Below, in pieces: positions 23,821 through 34,129 of a stretch of 64,000 nt of DNA. A program made the translations under genes and the position numbers. This DNA is from Thermasporomyces composti. Lineage in GTDB: Bacteria; Actinomycetota; Actinomycetes; Propionibacteriales; Actinopolymorphaceae. The notes below the pieces were generated by a model. It searched no databases, was not told where the DNA came from, and worked only from the letters and a program-made list of their open reading frames with translations. The stretch lies in contig NZ_QTUC01000001.1 of the NCBI RefSeq assembly GCF_003386795.1, positions 1,426,001 through 1,490,000 on the forward strand, read 5' to 3'. Position 1 is the stretch's first letter, and the number at the start of each line of letters is the position of its first letter.

Positions 23821-24516
23821 CTAGGGAGCGAGACGCTCCATGACCCACTGGTCGTTGACCTTGCGATAGCGGATCCGATCATGCAAGCGGCCCTTGCGCC
23901 CTTGCCAGAACTCGAACATCTCCGGTCGGATTCGGTAACCACCCCAATAGTCCGGCACCGGGATGGCCGTGCCTCGCGGCCACCGCGCTTCCGCCGCGGC
24001 GTACTCCCGATCAAGCGTTGCGCGGTCGGGAATGACGCGGGACTGTCGGCTCACCACCGCACCCAGCTGACTCTCCCACGGCCGGCTGGCGAAGTACGCC
24101 GCCACTTCCGCGCGGTCGACCTCGGTCACCCCACCGGTGACCCTCACCTGTCGGGCCATCGCGTGCCACGGGAACACCACGGCGGCCACCGGACGGACAG
24201 CCAGATCAGCGGCCTTGGCGGACTCGAGGTTGGTGTAGAACGTCAGCCCCCGGTCGTCGACGGACTTGAGCAGGACCGTGCGGGCGGACGGTGTGCCGTT
24301 CGCGTCCGCGGTCGCGAGCACCATGGCATTGGGTTCGGGCACGCCCGCCGCCACGGCGTCGTCGAGCCACCGCCGGAACTGCTCGAGCGGGTCCGCGGCC
24401 ATCTCGGCCTCGACGAGCGCACCGTCGCCGTAGTCGCGCCGCATCGCCGAGAGGTCCCGGCCACTCCTCGGCTCAGGCGAGTCGGACCGGGCGTCGGCAT
24501 GAGGTCGTTCGCCCAC
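23821..24516 (-). CDS. pdxH: Pyridoxamine 5'-phosphate oxidase
   Basis: FMN-dependent oxidase making pyridoxal 5'-phosphate. The sequence has MRRDYGDGALVEAEMAADPLEQFRRWL-type N-terminal features, VLLKSVDDRG, YTNLESAKA, FPWHAMARQVRVTG, SRPWESQLGA, and the C-terminal PxxWGGYRI-type segment followed by FWQGRKGRLHDR. With the GTG at 24516 it is 231 aa; TAAGGT eight nt upstream suggests a leaderless transcript. ATG 24444 (207 aa) is the alternative. It diverges from serC, whose product needs the PLP made here. Confidence 0.9.
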   Translation of the reverse strand: MGERPHADARSDSPEPRSGRDLSAMRRDYGDGALVEAEMAADPLEQFRRWLDDAVAAGVPEPNAMVLATADANGTPSARTVLLKSVDDRGLTFYTNLESAKAADLAVRPVAAVVFPWHAMARQVRVTGGVTEVDRAEVAAYFASRPWESQLGAVVSRQSRVIPDRATLDREYAAAEARWPRGTAIPVPDYWGGYRIRPEMFEFWQGRKGRLHDRIRYRKVNDQWVMERLAP

Positions 24517-24586
24517 GAGGTCCGACCTTAGTCCCGGCTCGACGTCGGGACCACGCGCCGGCGCCGGCCCGGACGTGGGCTGGTGA

Positions 24587-25774
<1,188 letters not shown>

Positions 25775-25843
25775 GGGACGGCCGCGGGTCACCGTGGCTG
25801 GCGCCTCGCGCACCGCCCCTCTCCCGAGAAACCGCTCGGCTCG

Positions 25844-28363
25844 TCACCGGTCGAGATCATCGTCGCGGTAGGGTCGCCAACGGCTGTCACCCTCGGACCA
25901 CCGCCGCGGCTCCATCGCCTCCTCACCGGGCCAGCTCGGCTCGGTCGGGATGGGCGGCCTCGACCAGAAGTCGGCCTCGTCCTGCTGGCCAGCGAAGGGC
26001 CGCCGCGACGGATCCGCGGACTGCCGCGGTGGTTCCCAGGACTGTCGGGCATCCCAGGAGCCACGGTGCGGCACGTCGTCGGACCGCTGCCACTGTCCGG
26101 TCGAGTCGCCGGGACGCTCCCAGGTGGGCTGAGCGGAGCCGCGCGACGCCAGCCGCTCTTCGAGCCAGTCCACGTTCGCCCGGGAGTGGCCCGCCTGTCG
26201 CGCTCGCTGCGCTTGGTCGCCCCACCACTCCCGGCGGGTGTCTCCACCTGACTCGTGCCATTCCCGCGAACCGGCGTTGGGCCAGGCTTCCTCCGCGGAG
26301 CCCCACTCCCTGGGCCATGCCTCGCCCGTCGACGAGTGTGCCGACCAGCCCGCTGGGGCCGCGCCGGCCGATCGCCGAGGCGTCTCCCAGTCCTCCTCGA
26401 CGGCCTCTCTCCAGTCGCGGCCTCTGCGGGTGGCGTCCGGCTGCCGCTGCGAGGGCCACTCCGGTCGCTGCGCGGACTCCCACGACGACGGAGCGGCCAT
26501 CCCCGACGAGTCTCCCGACCGTGTCCATGGGGCCTCGCCGGACCCCTCAGGCTCCCTCGACCATTCCGTTCCCCGGGACCACCCCGGCCCCTGGGACCAC
26601 TCCTGCTCCTGAGACCACTCCTGCCCTCGAGACTGGACCGGCTCCGTTGACCACGCCGACGAGGAGCCGTCACGCGACGACCACCGGGACGCGTCACCGG
26701 CCGCCTGCCCGGCCCGCTCGGACCACTCCGGTCCCGAGCGGGCCGGTCCCTCCGCGTCAGCGTGAGCGTCCACGTCTGCGCCCCAACGCTCGGCGGGCGG
26801 CCAGCTCACGTCGGCATCCCACCGCTCACGGGCTCGCCGGTCGTCACCCGTCTGCCAGCCGTCGTCAGCCCGCCAACTCTCGGCGGCCCGCCAGCGGTCG
26901 TCCGCCGCGCCATGGGGCCCGACGACCTGGCGGGGGTCGGATCCGTCCTGGTCCGCGCGCCACTCCGACCACGCCTGCGGGTGCCGCTCTCGGTCGTCTG
27001 GCCAGGCGCCGGCGTGCTCGTACTCCGCTCGCTCGGGAACGGGGAACTCCGGGCTCCCGTGCGGCCACCGCGACTGCTCCGGCCAGGAGCCCTCCTGCGG
27101 TTGGGACGTCTCCCGCTGCCAGGGCGTCGCGGCACTGTGCGTCCACTCCGGCGCGCCTTCCCACGTCGGGCGTGCGCCGACCTCGTCCTCCGGGTCCTCG
27201 TCCGCGACGCGACGTCGACCCACGGGCGGCTCCTCTTCGTCCGCGTCGGACCGTCTGCGGAAAGCCAGCACCCGTGGGAACGCCAGGACGCCCGCACCGA
27301 CCGCGACCACGACCACCGCGACGAGGACCGCCGGGTGAAGGCCGCCGAACAGACCGCCACCGGAATCCGCCGCCTCGGCGGCGTTCTCTCCGCGCGCGTC
27401 GTCGGCCCGCTCGGCCCGAGGCGTTCTGGTCGGCGTGGCCGTGGCGGTCGGGCTCGGGCTCGCCGCCTGGGCGCCGCCTGACAACGGCACGAGGTTGACC
27501 ACCGAGTTCGCGCCCTCACTCCCCGCGTAGAGGTACTCGCCGTCCTCGCTCACCGCGAGCGACTCACCCAGGCAAGGAAGCTCCGCGGTCCTGTCGCAAC
27601 GCTGAGGCGGCAGCGGGATGGTGCGCTTGACCTCCGCGCTCGGCCAGTCGAGCAGGTACACCTCGTCATCGTCCCGCAGCACGACGCCGGAGCCGTCGGG
27701 AAGGAAGGCCCCATCGGTGATGCGAGGCGGAGCGTCAGCCACCCGGACGAGCTCGTTCTCGACCGCGCCGCTCACCGGCTCCTCGGGAGCGGCGTAGATC
27801 GCGCCGCCGTCCGGATGCTTGGTGACGATGAACGGCTGCCCGGTCTCCGGGTGGATGAGCAGCGTCTCGGCGTCGTGTGGACCGTCCGGGTACACCAGGG
27901 GGAAGCGGCTCCACTGCTGCTGAACGTCGCCGAGCTCGTCCGGCTCCCGGAAGCGGTAGAGCGTGATGGTCTCGCGGACCCGGTCGTTGTCGCCGATGTC
28001 GGCGACCCAGATCCGTTCGTCGGGCCCGCTCGCCACCGCCTCGATGTCCTGGGCGTCCACCTCGGCGAGCCTGATGACACCGATGACCGTGCCCTCGTCG
28101 TCGAGGGCGAAGACCCGCGCCTCGTCACCGGAGTCATTGACGGTGTAGAAGACGTTCGGGTGCTTCGTGCTCAGCGTGAGCCCGCTCGACTCGACGATCC
28201 GCTCGTCACTGATGGTGAACGCCTCGCGCGGCTCCTCGGGCGAGGGCTCGTCGGCGTGTGCCGCGGTGAACGACGACGCGGCGATCAGTGACCCGGCGAG
28301 GGCGGCGAGCACGACCCGCCTGTGGTCGCGCACCGACCAGGAACGGCGCCGATGTGAGTTCAC
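25844..28363 (-). CDS. Membrane protein: extracellular beta-propeller-like domain, one TM, Trp-rich cytoplasmic tail
   Basis: 839 aa. A signal peptide covers about 1-37. Residues 45-300 look like a propeller sensor or scaffold (ESSGLTLSTKHPNVFYTVNDSGDEARVFALD, WVADIGDNDRVRE, DAETLLIHPETGQPFIVTK, LPCLGESLAVSEDGEYLYAGSEG), with one Cys pair (C256, C264). A Ser/Pro/Thr linker follows, then a single TM at about 343-363. The last 470 residues are disordered, rich in S, E, D, R and G, with about 42 tryptophans in motifs such as EWSQ, GWSR and EWSR. The GTG start overlaps the stop of the 77-aa gene upstream. I do not recognise the family beyond the propeller part; the function is unknown. Confidence 0.8.
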   Translation of the reverse strand: MNSHRRRSWSVRDHRRVVLAALAGSLIAASSFTAAHADEPSPEEPREAFTISDERIVESSGLTLSTKHPNVFYTVNDSGDEARVFALDDEGTVIGVIRLAEVDAQDIEAVASGPDERIWVADIGDNDRVRETITLYRFREPDELGDVQQQWSRFPLVYPDGPHDAETLLIHPETGQPFIVTKHPDGGAIYAAPEEPVSGAVENELVRVADAPPRITDGAFLPDGSGVVLRDDDEVYLLDWPSAEVKRTIPLPPQRCDRTAELPCLGESLAVSEDGEYLYAGSEGANSVVNLVPLSGGAQAASPSPTATATPTRTPRAERADDARGENAAEAADSGGGLFGGLHPAVLVAVVVVAVGAGVLAFPRVLAFRRRSDADEEEPPVGRRRVADEDPEDEVGARPTWEGAPEWTHSAATPWQRETSQPQEGSWPEQSRWPHGSPEFPVPERAEYEHAGAWPDDRERHPQAWSEWRADQDGSDPRQVVGPHGAADDRWRAAESWRADDGWQTGDDRRARERWDADVSWPPAERWGADVDAHADAEGPARSGPEWSERAGQAAGDASRWSSRDGSSSAWSTEPVQSRGQEWSQEQEWSQGPGWSRGTEWSREPEGSGEAPWTRSGDSSGMAAPSSWESAQRPEWPSQRQPDATRRGRDWREAVEEDWETPRRSAGAAPAGWSAHSSTGEAWPREWGSAEEAWPNAGSREWHESGGDTRREWWGDQAQRARQAGHSRANVDWLEERLASRGSAQPTWERPGDSTGQWQRSDDVPHRGSWDARQSWEPPRQSADPSRRPFAGQQDEADFWSRPPIPTEPSWPGEEAMEPRRWSEGDSRWRPYRDDDLDR

Positions 28364-28593
28364 GACCGCACCACCTCCGCGAGGTCGGACTCCAGCGTGC
28401 GCGCCGACGCGGGCGTCACTCCCGACACGGCGACGAGCTCCCGGCCCGCGCGTACCCCCTCAGCGAAGGGTGTCACGCGGGCACCGCACTGCGGAACCCC
28501 GGGTGACGCGGGGGCCGATTCGTCGAACCTCATCACATCGACGCGGTGGTCCACAAGCCTCCCTTCGCGGCCCCGCCGAGCATCGACGATCAT
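28360..28593 (-). CDS. Small conserved-looking hypothetical protein (77 aa)
   Basis: Begins MIVDARRGREGRLVDHRVDV and ends RTLESDLAEVVRS. It is soluble with one Cys. The case for a real gene is the GTGA overlap with the following membrane-protein gene, the GGAGGT for that gene lying inside it, and its GC3-biased codons. It has no recognisable domain. A longer upstream extension of the frame runs antisense through the DUF624 gene and is not credible. Confidence 0.5.
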   Translation of the reverse strand: MIVDARRGREGRLVDHRVDVMRFDESAPASPGVPQCGARVTPFAEGVRAGRELVAVSGVTPASARTLESDLAEVVRS

Positions 28594-28770
28594 GCCTGCC
28601 AGCCTCTCACGATGACGACGGTCGCCAGGAGCGAGGGCTCCGTCGCGCTCTCGGTCGCACTTCCGGGCCCGCGTGAGACGACCTAGGCTGGCTCGCGCCG
28701 CAAGCCAGGCGCTGCTCTGCCACCTGTGGGCATGCGCGACCGCGCTGGACGACCTCGGAAGGGACCGACG

Positions 28771-29388
28771 ATGACGATCCTGACCAGGCTCACCGACGCG
28801 CTGCTCGCGGTCGTGTTCGCCGGTTTGCTCTGGACGCTCGCCAGCATCCCGCTGGTCACCGCCGGTCCGGCGTGCGCCGGCCTGTGCGCGGTGATGACCG
28901 CCTGGGACGAGGACGGCCCGCCCCGGGTGTGGTCGACGTTCTGGTCGGGGTTCGGCCGGAACTTCCGGCAAGGCGTCTGGTTCAGCCTGCTCACCGCGGT
29001 CGCGGCGGCGCTGCTGTCCATCGACGTGCTCTACGCGTTCCGGGCCGAGGACGCGCCGCTGCGAGTCCCCGTGCTGACGGTCGCGCTCCTCGGCATCCTG
29101 GCGGTCAGCGGCACGCTCGTGTACCTCTACCCGTTGCTCGTCCGCTACCCCGGCCCGTGGCGGCGCACCCTGCGGAACGCCGCCCTGTTCGCGGCTGCCC
29201 ATCCGCTCACGTCGCTGGCTGGGCTCCTGCTCACGCTCGCCGCCGCCGTCGGGGTCCTCATGGTCCCGGTGAGCTTGCCGCTCGCCGCCGGCCTCGTCGG
29301 CTGGGTGATCTGCCGGCTGACCGGTCGGGTCTTCGACCGCTTCGAGGCCAGACAGGCCAGTCTCCAGCGGGCCGAGACCAGCGCCTGA
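28771..29388 (+). CDS. DUF624 (YesL-type) membrane protein
   Basis: 205 aa with five or six hydrophobic segments. LLWTLASIPLVTAGPACAGL near the N-terminus, followed by FWSGFGRNFRQG, is the DUF624 pattern; members often sit with sugar ABC transporters and are of unknown function. ATG 28771 is chosen for GGAAGGG just upstream; an earlier GTG at 28726 lacks one. It converges on the aldo/keto reductase with 10 bp between stops. Confidence 0.8.
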   Translation: MTILTRLTDALLAVVFAGLLWTLASIPLVTAGPACAGLCAVMTAWDEDGPPRVWSTFWSGFGRNFRQGVWFSLLTAVAAALLSIDVLYAFRAEDAPLRVPVLTVALLGILAVSGTLVYLYPLLVRYPGPWRRTLRNAALFAAAHPLTSLAGLLLTLAAAVGVLMVPVSLPLAAGLVGWVICRLTGRVFDRFEARQASLQRAETSA

Positions 29389-29398
29389 CGACCGCCCG

Positions 29399-30403
29399 TC
29401 ACGGCCGGCTCGGTCCCTCACCCGCCCCCGTTCGCTCGATCGCCGCCGCGATCTCGAGCAGGTCGGTGTCGGTGAGCCGCAGCCGATCGGCAGGAAGCCA
29501 AGCCTCGACCTGCTCCTCGCGCCGAGCACCCACCATGACCCCCGAGACCCCCGACCACGCGAGGGTCCAGGCGACGGCGAGCACGCCCACGGAGACGCCG
29601 TGTCGCTCCGCGACCGGTCTCACCGCCTCCACGAGCGCGGCGTTCGCCTCTTCCTTGTCCGTGAAGTGGGGTCGCCTCGACCGCCAGTCCTCCGTCGGCA
29701 CGGTGACCGCTGTGCGGCGGGTGAAGCCGAGCGAGAAGAGCCCGGCGCGCATCGGTCGATAGACCAGGACACCCGTGCCGTGCTCGAGGCACCACGGCAG
29801 CTCACGGCCGGCGAACTCGCGCTGCGCTATCGAGAACGGCTGCTTCACCGCGTCGACGTGGCCGAGCCGCTCGGCAGCGTGGAGCTGGTCCACGGAGTGG
29901 TTGGCCAAGCCGACGTACCGCGCGACACCCTCGGCCTTCAGGTCGAGCAAGGTCTGCCAGTAGTCCTCGACCGGTGTCCCGTCCTGCGGTGGCCAGTGCA
30001 TCTGCAAGAGGTCGAGGTGCTCCACCCCCAGCCTCCGCAGCGAGGCGTAGGCGCCGGCACGAAGGCTCGCCGCGTCCCCGACGCGACGCGGAGGCGCGCT
30101 CGGGCGGGTGTCGTCCCACACGACGCCGCACTTGGTGAAGACCGCAGGGCGTTCGTCCGGCGGGAGCGGCTCGAGCGCGCGGCGGATCAGCGTCTCGGAG
30201 TGCCCCAAGCCGTAGACCGCGGCGGTGTCGATCCAGTTCACCCCACGCTCGACCGCCAGACGGATGGCCTTGATCGCGCGCTCGTCGGCCTCTGGATGTC
30301 GGGCGGCGTCCCGAGGTCCGAGCGTCCAGAGCCCGAGGCCGAGCCGCGTGATCGAGAGGTCGGTTCGCCCGAGTCGGGCGGTGGTGATGCCTGTGCCCAG
30401 CAT
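29399..30403 (-). CDS. Aldo/keto reductase
   Basis: 334 aa NADPH-dependent oxidoreductase barrel. The catalytic tetrad is visible as Asp and Tyr in NWIDTAAVYGLGHSE, Lys in VFTKCGV and His in LLQMHWPPQDG. The C-terminal GVMVGARREEQVEAW is the usual cofactor-binding loop. ATG 30403 has GAGGGGGAG upstream; a longer frame has none. Substrate unknown. Confidence 0.92.
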   Translation of the reverse strand: MLGTGITTARLGRTDLSITRLGLGLWTLGPRDAARHPEADERAIKAIRLAVERGVNWIDTAAVYGLGHSETLIRRALEPLPPDERPAVFTKCGVVWDDTRPSAPPRRVGDAASLRAGAYASLRRLGVEHLDLLQMHWPPQDGTPVEDYWQTLLDLKAEGVARYVGLANHSVDQLHAAERLGHVDAVKQPFSIAQREFAGRELPWCLEHGTGVLVYRPMRAGLFSLGFTRRTAVTVPTEDWRSRRPHFTDKEEANAALVEAVRPVAERHGVSVGVLAVAWTLAWSGVSGVMVGARREEQVEAWLPADRLRLTDTDLLEIAAAIERTGAGEGPSRP

Positions 30404-30514
30404 CGCACTCCCCCTCGTCGGGGTCTCGCTTCCAGCCAGGCTATGTCGTCGTCGGCGGGGCCCTCGCGGCAGGCCCGCGGGTCGGCGGTGGCGAGGCTGT
30501 CGGAGGATGAAGCA

Positions 30515-31567
30515 GTGACCGGAACCCGCGCCGCTCTCGCCCAAACCAGTCGTTCTCCGTCATCCCGGACCCTCCTCCTCGGCATCCTCGCGACGATCGG
30601 GATCGGCCTGGTCCTATCCGTCCAGAGCCGGATCAACGGTGAGCTCGGGAGCCGGTTGAGCGACGGGGTCCTCGCTGCTCTCATCTCGTTCGGGATCGGC
30701 CTCGTGGTGCTGACCGTGCTCGTCGGCACGAACCCGGACGCGCGCCGCGGGGTTCGGGCGCTCCTCGCCGCGATCCGCCAGCCGCGCGTGACGAGCCCGG
30801 ACGACTCACCACGGCTGCGCTGGTGGCAGTGCCTCGGCGGGGTCTGCGGCGCGTTCCTCGTCGTCACCCAGGCGACCACGGTGGGCGTGGTGGGTGTCGC
30901 CGTCTTCACGGTGGCGGTCGTCGCCGGCCAGACCGCCAGCAGTCTCGTCGTCGACCGGCTGGGTGTGGGCCCGGCCGGGCGGCAGCGCGTGACGGCGAAC
31001 CGCGTCGTCGGCGCGCTGGTCGCACTGGTCGCGGTCGCCCTCACGGTGTCCGACCAGCTGCGCGCTCCCTCGGCACTCGCGCTCGCGCTCCTTCCCGCAC
31101 TCGGAGGCGTGGGGACGGCATGGCAGCAGGCGGTGAACGGCCTCGTCGCGGCGGCCGCGCGAGGTGGCGCGGCGCGGAGCTCGGAGAGAGCCGCACGGGC
31201 GCCGAATGGCGCCACCGGGGCGCTCGTGGCCGCGCTGGTCAACTTCGCGGTCGGGACGGTCGCCCTCCTCGTGGCGGTCGGGGTGGACGTCGCCATCCGC
31301 GGTCTTCCCGACGCGCTTCCCGCCAACCCGGTGCTCTACCTCGGCGGCGCGTGCGGTGTCGTGTTCATCGGGACATCCGCCTTCCTCGTGCGCTACACCG
31401 GCGTACTCATCCTGGGTCTCGGAGCGGTCGCGGGTCAGGTGATCGGCGCGCTGGCGCTGGACGCGGTGCTGCCGGTCAGTGACGCCGAGCTGACCGTGCT
31501 CACCATCGTGGGAGCCTTGCTCACGCTCGTCGCGGTCACCGTCGCCGCCCTACCCCGCCGCGGGTAA
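30515..31567 (+). CDS. DMT-superfamily transporter (DUF606/YdcZ type)
   Basis: 350 aa, ten hydrophobic segments in two repeats: INGELGSRLSDGVLAALISFGIG in the first and AWQQAVNGLVA...ALVNFAVG in the second, the DUF606 double-repeat signature. The GTG start has GGAGG 8 nt upstream. It is divergent from the aldo/keto reductase. The stop codon lies inside a 21-bp tandem duplication. Confidence 0.82.
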   Translation: MTGTRAALAQTSRSPSSRTLLLGILATIGIGLVLSVQSRINGELGSRLSDGVLAALISFGIGLVVLTVLVGTNPDARRGVRALLAAIRQPRVTSPDDSPRLRWWQCLGGVCGAFLVVTQATTVGVVGVAVFTVAVVAGQTASSLVVDRLGVGPAGRQRVTANRVVGALVALVAVALTVSDQLRAPSALALALLPALGGVGTAWQQAVNGLVAAAARGGAARSSERAARAPNGATGALVAALVNFAVGTVALLVAVGVDVAIRGLPDALPANPVLYLGGACGVVFIGTSAFLVRYTGVLILGLGAVAGQVIGALALDAVLPVSDAELTVLTIVGALLTLVAVTVAALPRRG

Positions 31568-31594
31568 GGCCGCCCCCGCCGCGGGTAAGACCGC
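31553..31594 (+). repeat. 21-bp tandem duplication spanning a stop codon
   Basis: Two copies (31553-31573 and 31574-31594) with one mismatch. The first copy contains the TAA that ends the DMT transporter gene. Confidence 0.85.
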
Positions 31595-31643
31595 CGATCG
31601 TCGAAGTGGTGCCATCGGTGTCCGCCGTGCTTGGATCCCGGGC

Positions 31644-33338
31644 GTGAGTACGGATTGGCCACCGACGCGTGGCGAGACTGTGACCGAGTACGGACCCGCT
31701 CCGCGCCGCAGGCGACGTCTCCGCGTGATGGTGTACGTCGTCTGTGTGGCGCTCCTGGCCTCCGGCGCCCTGGGCGGCTACCGGATGCTCAAGGGCTCGG
31801 CGGACGCGCGCCGAGCCGAGCAGCTCGCGCAGCACGTCGCGCGCGCTGAGCGACAGATGCACGCGTTCGCCACCGCGTGGGCGAACGAGGACTGGACCAC
31901 CGCGGCGCGGCACACCGACAGCCCGGAGGCCGCGGCGTCGCTCCTGGAGTCCGTTGATCGGAACCTCGACCCCAGCGCGCTCACCATCACGGTCGGGGAC
32001 GGTGTGGCGGAGCGAGCGGACGAGGACGACGGCGTCGTCGTCGTGCCGTTCACCGTCCGGATGACGGTGCCGCGCGTCGGAGGCTTCGCGTACTCCTCCA
32101 AGGCGCGGCTCGTTCCGGCCGCCGAAGGACCGCTCGTTGCGTTCGACCCCTCGGTCGTCCATCCCGAGCTCGGGGCTGGGCAGACCCTCGCGGTGGCGAA
32201 GGTCCAAGAGCGCGGGGCGATCCTCGACCGCACCGGCGCCGAGCTCGTCGCGTCGTCCCTCGTGGGCGAGGTCCAGGACGGTCGAGGGGTGTCCGGACTC
32301 CAGAAGCGGTACGACGAGACGCTCCGCGGCTCGGCGCCCCCGTACGCGGTCGCGGTGACCGACCGACAGTCCGGGAAAGCGGTGAAGCCGCTGCTCCAGT
32401 CCGACGTCCGGCCTGGGCGTGACGTCCGCACGACCATCGACCCCGACGTCCAGCGCGCCGCAGCGGCGGCGCTGGACGTGGCGGCGACACCGGCGTCGCT
32501 CGTCGCGATCAAACCTTCGAACGGAGACATCCTGGCCGTGGCCAACCAGCCTGGCGGCGGGTTCAACCGTGCCCTGGTCGGGACATACCCGCCAGGGTCG
32601 ACGTTCAAGGTGGTGACCGCCGCCGCCCTGCTCGAGACCGGCCTCCAGCCCTCGGACGCACTCGAGTGCCCCCGGTTCGCATGGGTGGACGGCTACCGCT
32701 TCACCAACCAGGACGAGTTCACGTTGCCGGCCGGGTCGACGTTCCAGGACGCCTTCGCTCACTCGTGCAACACCGCGTTCATCGAGGCGCGCGACCGACT
32801 CGACGAGGACACCCTGGCCGAGACGGCCGCGGCTTTCGGCATCGGAGGCGAGTGGGATACGGGTGTCGGCACGTACGACGGGTCGGTCCCGGTGAACGTC
32901 AGCGACGTCGACAAAGCGGCAGCGATGATCGGCCAAGGCCGCAATCTCGCCTCACCGTTGGTCATGGCGTCGGTCGCCGCCACCGTGAAGTCCGGTCGGT
33001 TCGTCCAGCCGAGGCTCGTCCCGGACGCCGTCGACCGGCCTCACCAGGCGCCTCGCGACCTCGACCCGGAGGTTCTGCGTGCCCTCCGGTCGATGATGCG
33101 CGCGGTCGTCACCGAGGGTTCAGGCGACGCGCTGCGTGGGCTGCCCGGCCGACCGCACGCCAAGACGGGCACCGCCGAGTACGGCGACGAGCAGCCGCCC
33201 CGCACGCACGCGTGGATGATCGGCTACCAGCAGGACGATGACCTCGCCTGGGCCGTCCTCGTCGAAGACGGCAGCTCCGGCGGCACCGACGCCGGAGCCG
33301 TCGCCGCCGAGTTCCTCCGGCAGCTCGCGACGCGGTGA
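31644..33338 (+). CDS. Class B penicillin-binding protein (MecA_N + transpeptidase)
   Basis: 564 aa peptidoglycan D,D-transpeptidase. One N-terminal TM (about 29-46), a MecA_N NTF2-like domain (about 58-165), a linker/dimerisation part, then the transpeptidase: S319-T-F-K322, S374-C-N and K507-T-G-T. All active-site motifs are intact. The GTG start lacks a strong SD. Monocistronic; the next genes converge. A divisome or elongasome role cannot be assigned from sequence. Confidence 0.93.
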   Translation: MSTDWPPTRGETVTEYGPAPRRRRRLRVMVYVVCVALLASGALGGYRMLKGSADARRAEQLAQHVARAERQMHAFATAWANEDWTTAARHTDSPEAAASLLESVDRNLDPSALTITVGDGVAERADEDDGVVVVPFTVRMTVPRVGGFAYSSKARLVPAAEGPLVAFDPSVVHPELGAGQTLAVAKVQERGAILDRTGAELVASSLVGEVQDGRGVSGLQKRYDETLRGSAPPYAVAVTDRQSGKAVKPLLQSDVRPGRDVRTTIDPDVQRAAAAALDVAATPASLVAIKPSNGDILAVANQPGGGFNRALVGTYPPGSTFKVVTAAALLETGLQPSDALECPRFAWVDGYRFTNQDEFTLPAGSTFQDAFAHSCNTAFIEARDRLDEDTLAETAAAFGIGGEWDTGVGTYDGSVPVNVSDVDKAAAMIGQGRNLASPLVMASVAATVKSGRFVQPRLVPDAVDRPHQAPRDLDPEVLRALRSMMRAVVTEGSGDALRGLPGRPHAKTGTAEYGDEQPPRTHAWMIGYQQDDDLAWAVLVEDGSSGGTDAGAVAAEFLRQLATR

Positions 33339-33377
33339 GCCGAGACCCGACACCTGCCCGGACCACGGTGGAGACCC

Positions 33378-33467
33378 CTACCAGTCGAGGAGCGTGCCTA
33401 GGACGACGACGAGCAGGAGCAGCACCAGCACGCCGGGGATGACCAGTCGACGGTACTTCGGGTGCAC
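33378..33467 (-). CDS. 29-aa single-TM microprotein
   Basis: From GTG: VHPKYRRLVIPG followed by a run of Leu/Val and ending GTLLDW. It has a positively charged cytoplasmic start and one membrane helix. It begins 10 nt after the thpR stop on the same strand, suggesting an operon. Too short for homology judgement; the charge-then-helix pattern in so short a frame is what makes it credible. Confidence 0.5.
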   Translation of the reverse strand: MHPKYRRLVIPGVLVLLLLVVVLGTLLDW

Positions 33468-33477
33468 TCGTTGGACG

Positions 33478-34101
33478 TTACTCCGCCGCCGAGCCGGGCC
33501 GACCCAGTGGCCAGGCGTGGATGGTCTCGTACCGCGAGCCGCCGTTCGGCCCCGCGCGCAGGTACGACCGCACCAGCTCCAGCCGATCCGCCTCCCAGAC
33601 CGGCCCCGTGTAGTCCGACAGCCACTCCACCACGGGCCTGACGTCGGCCGGCACCCGCAGCCTGGCGAGGGTGAGGTGGGGCCGGTACCGACGGTCGGGC
33701 ACGTCGATGCCGACGCGCCGGGCGGCCGCGGCCACCGACCCCGCCAAGCGCCGTAGCTCGTCGACGTCTCCGTGCACGCCGCTCCAGAGCACACGCGCGT
33801 TGCGAGCGGAGCCGAAGCCACCACCGCCTCGAACATGGAGGTGGAGGGGCTGCGAGCGACGGGCGACCCGCGCGAGCCTGGCCTTCAGTCCAGGCACGAC
33901 GTCGTCACCGACCTCCCCCAGGAAGGCGAGCGTGAGGTGCCATTGGGCTCGCTCGGTCCACCGCCACTGCTCCTGCCGCAGTCGGACGTCCGCGTCCACC
34001 CGGCCGCGGATGTCGGAGACGACGACCGCGACGTCATCCAGGACGGACGCTGGAGGGACGAGCGCGACGAACAACCGCACCTGCCAGGCCTCCCCGCTCA
34101 C
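33478..34101 (-). CDS. thpR: RNA 2',3'-cyclic phosphodiesterase
   Basis: 207 aa LigT-like 2H phosphoesterase. Both catalytic HxTx motifs are present: HLTLAF (about 55) and HLTLAR (about 150). RLFVALVPP at the N-terminus is typical. Acts on 2',3'-cyclic phosphate RNA ends. Confidence 0.9.
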   Translation of the reverse strand: MSGEAWQVRLFVALVPPASVLDDVAVVVSDIRGRVDADVRLRQEQWRWTERAQWHLTLAFLGEVGDDVVPGLKARLARVARRSQPLHLHVRGGGGFGSARNARVLWSGVHGDVDELRRLAGSVAAAARRVGIDVPDRRYRPHLTLARLRVPADVRPVVEWLSDYTGPVWEADRLELVRSYLRAGPNGGSRYETIHAWPLGRPGSAAE

Positions 34102-34129
34102 ACCACCCCGTCATCCCGCGACGAGCAGC

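Noticed and set aside
30404-30544. Longer aldo/keto reductase N-terminus
   Set aside because: Extra residues are Arg/Pro-rich, overlap the divergent DMT promoter and start, and lack an SD.
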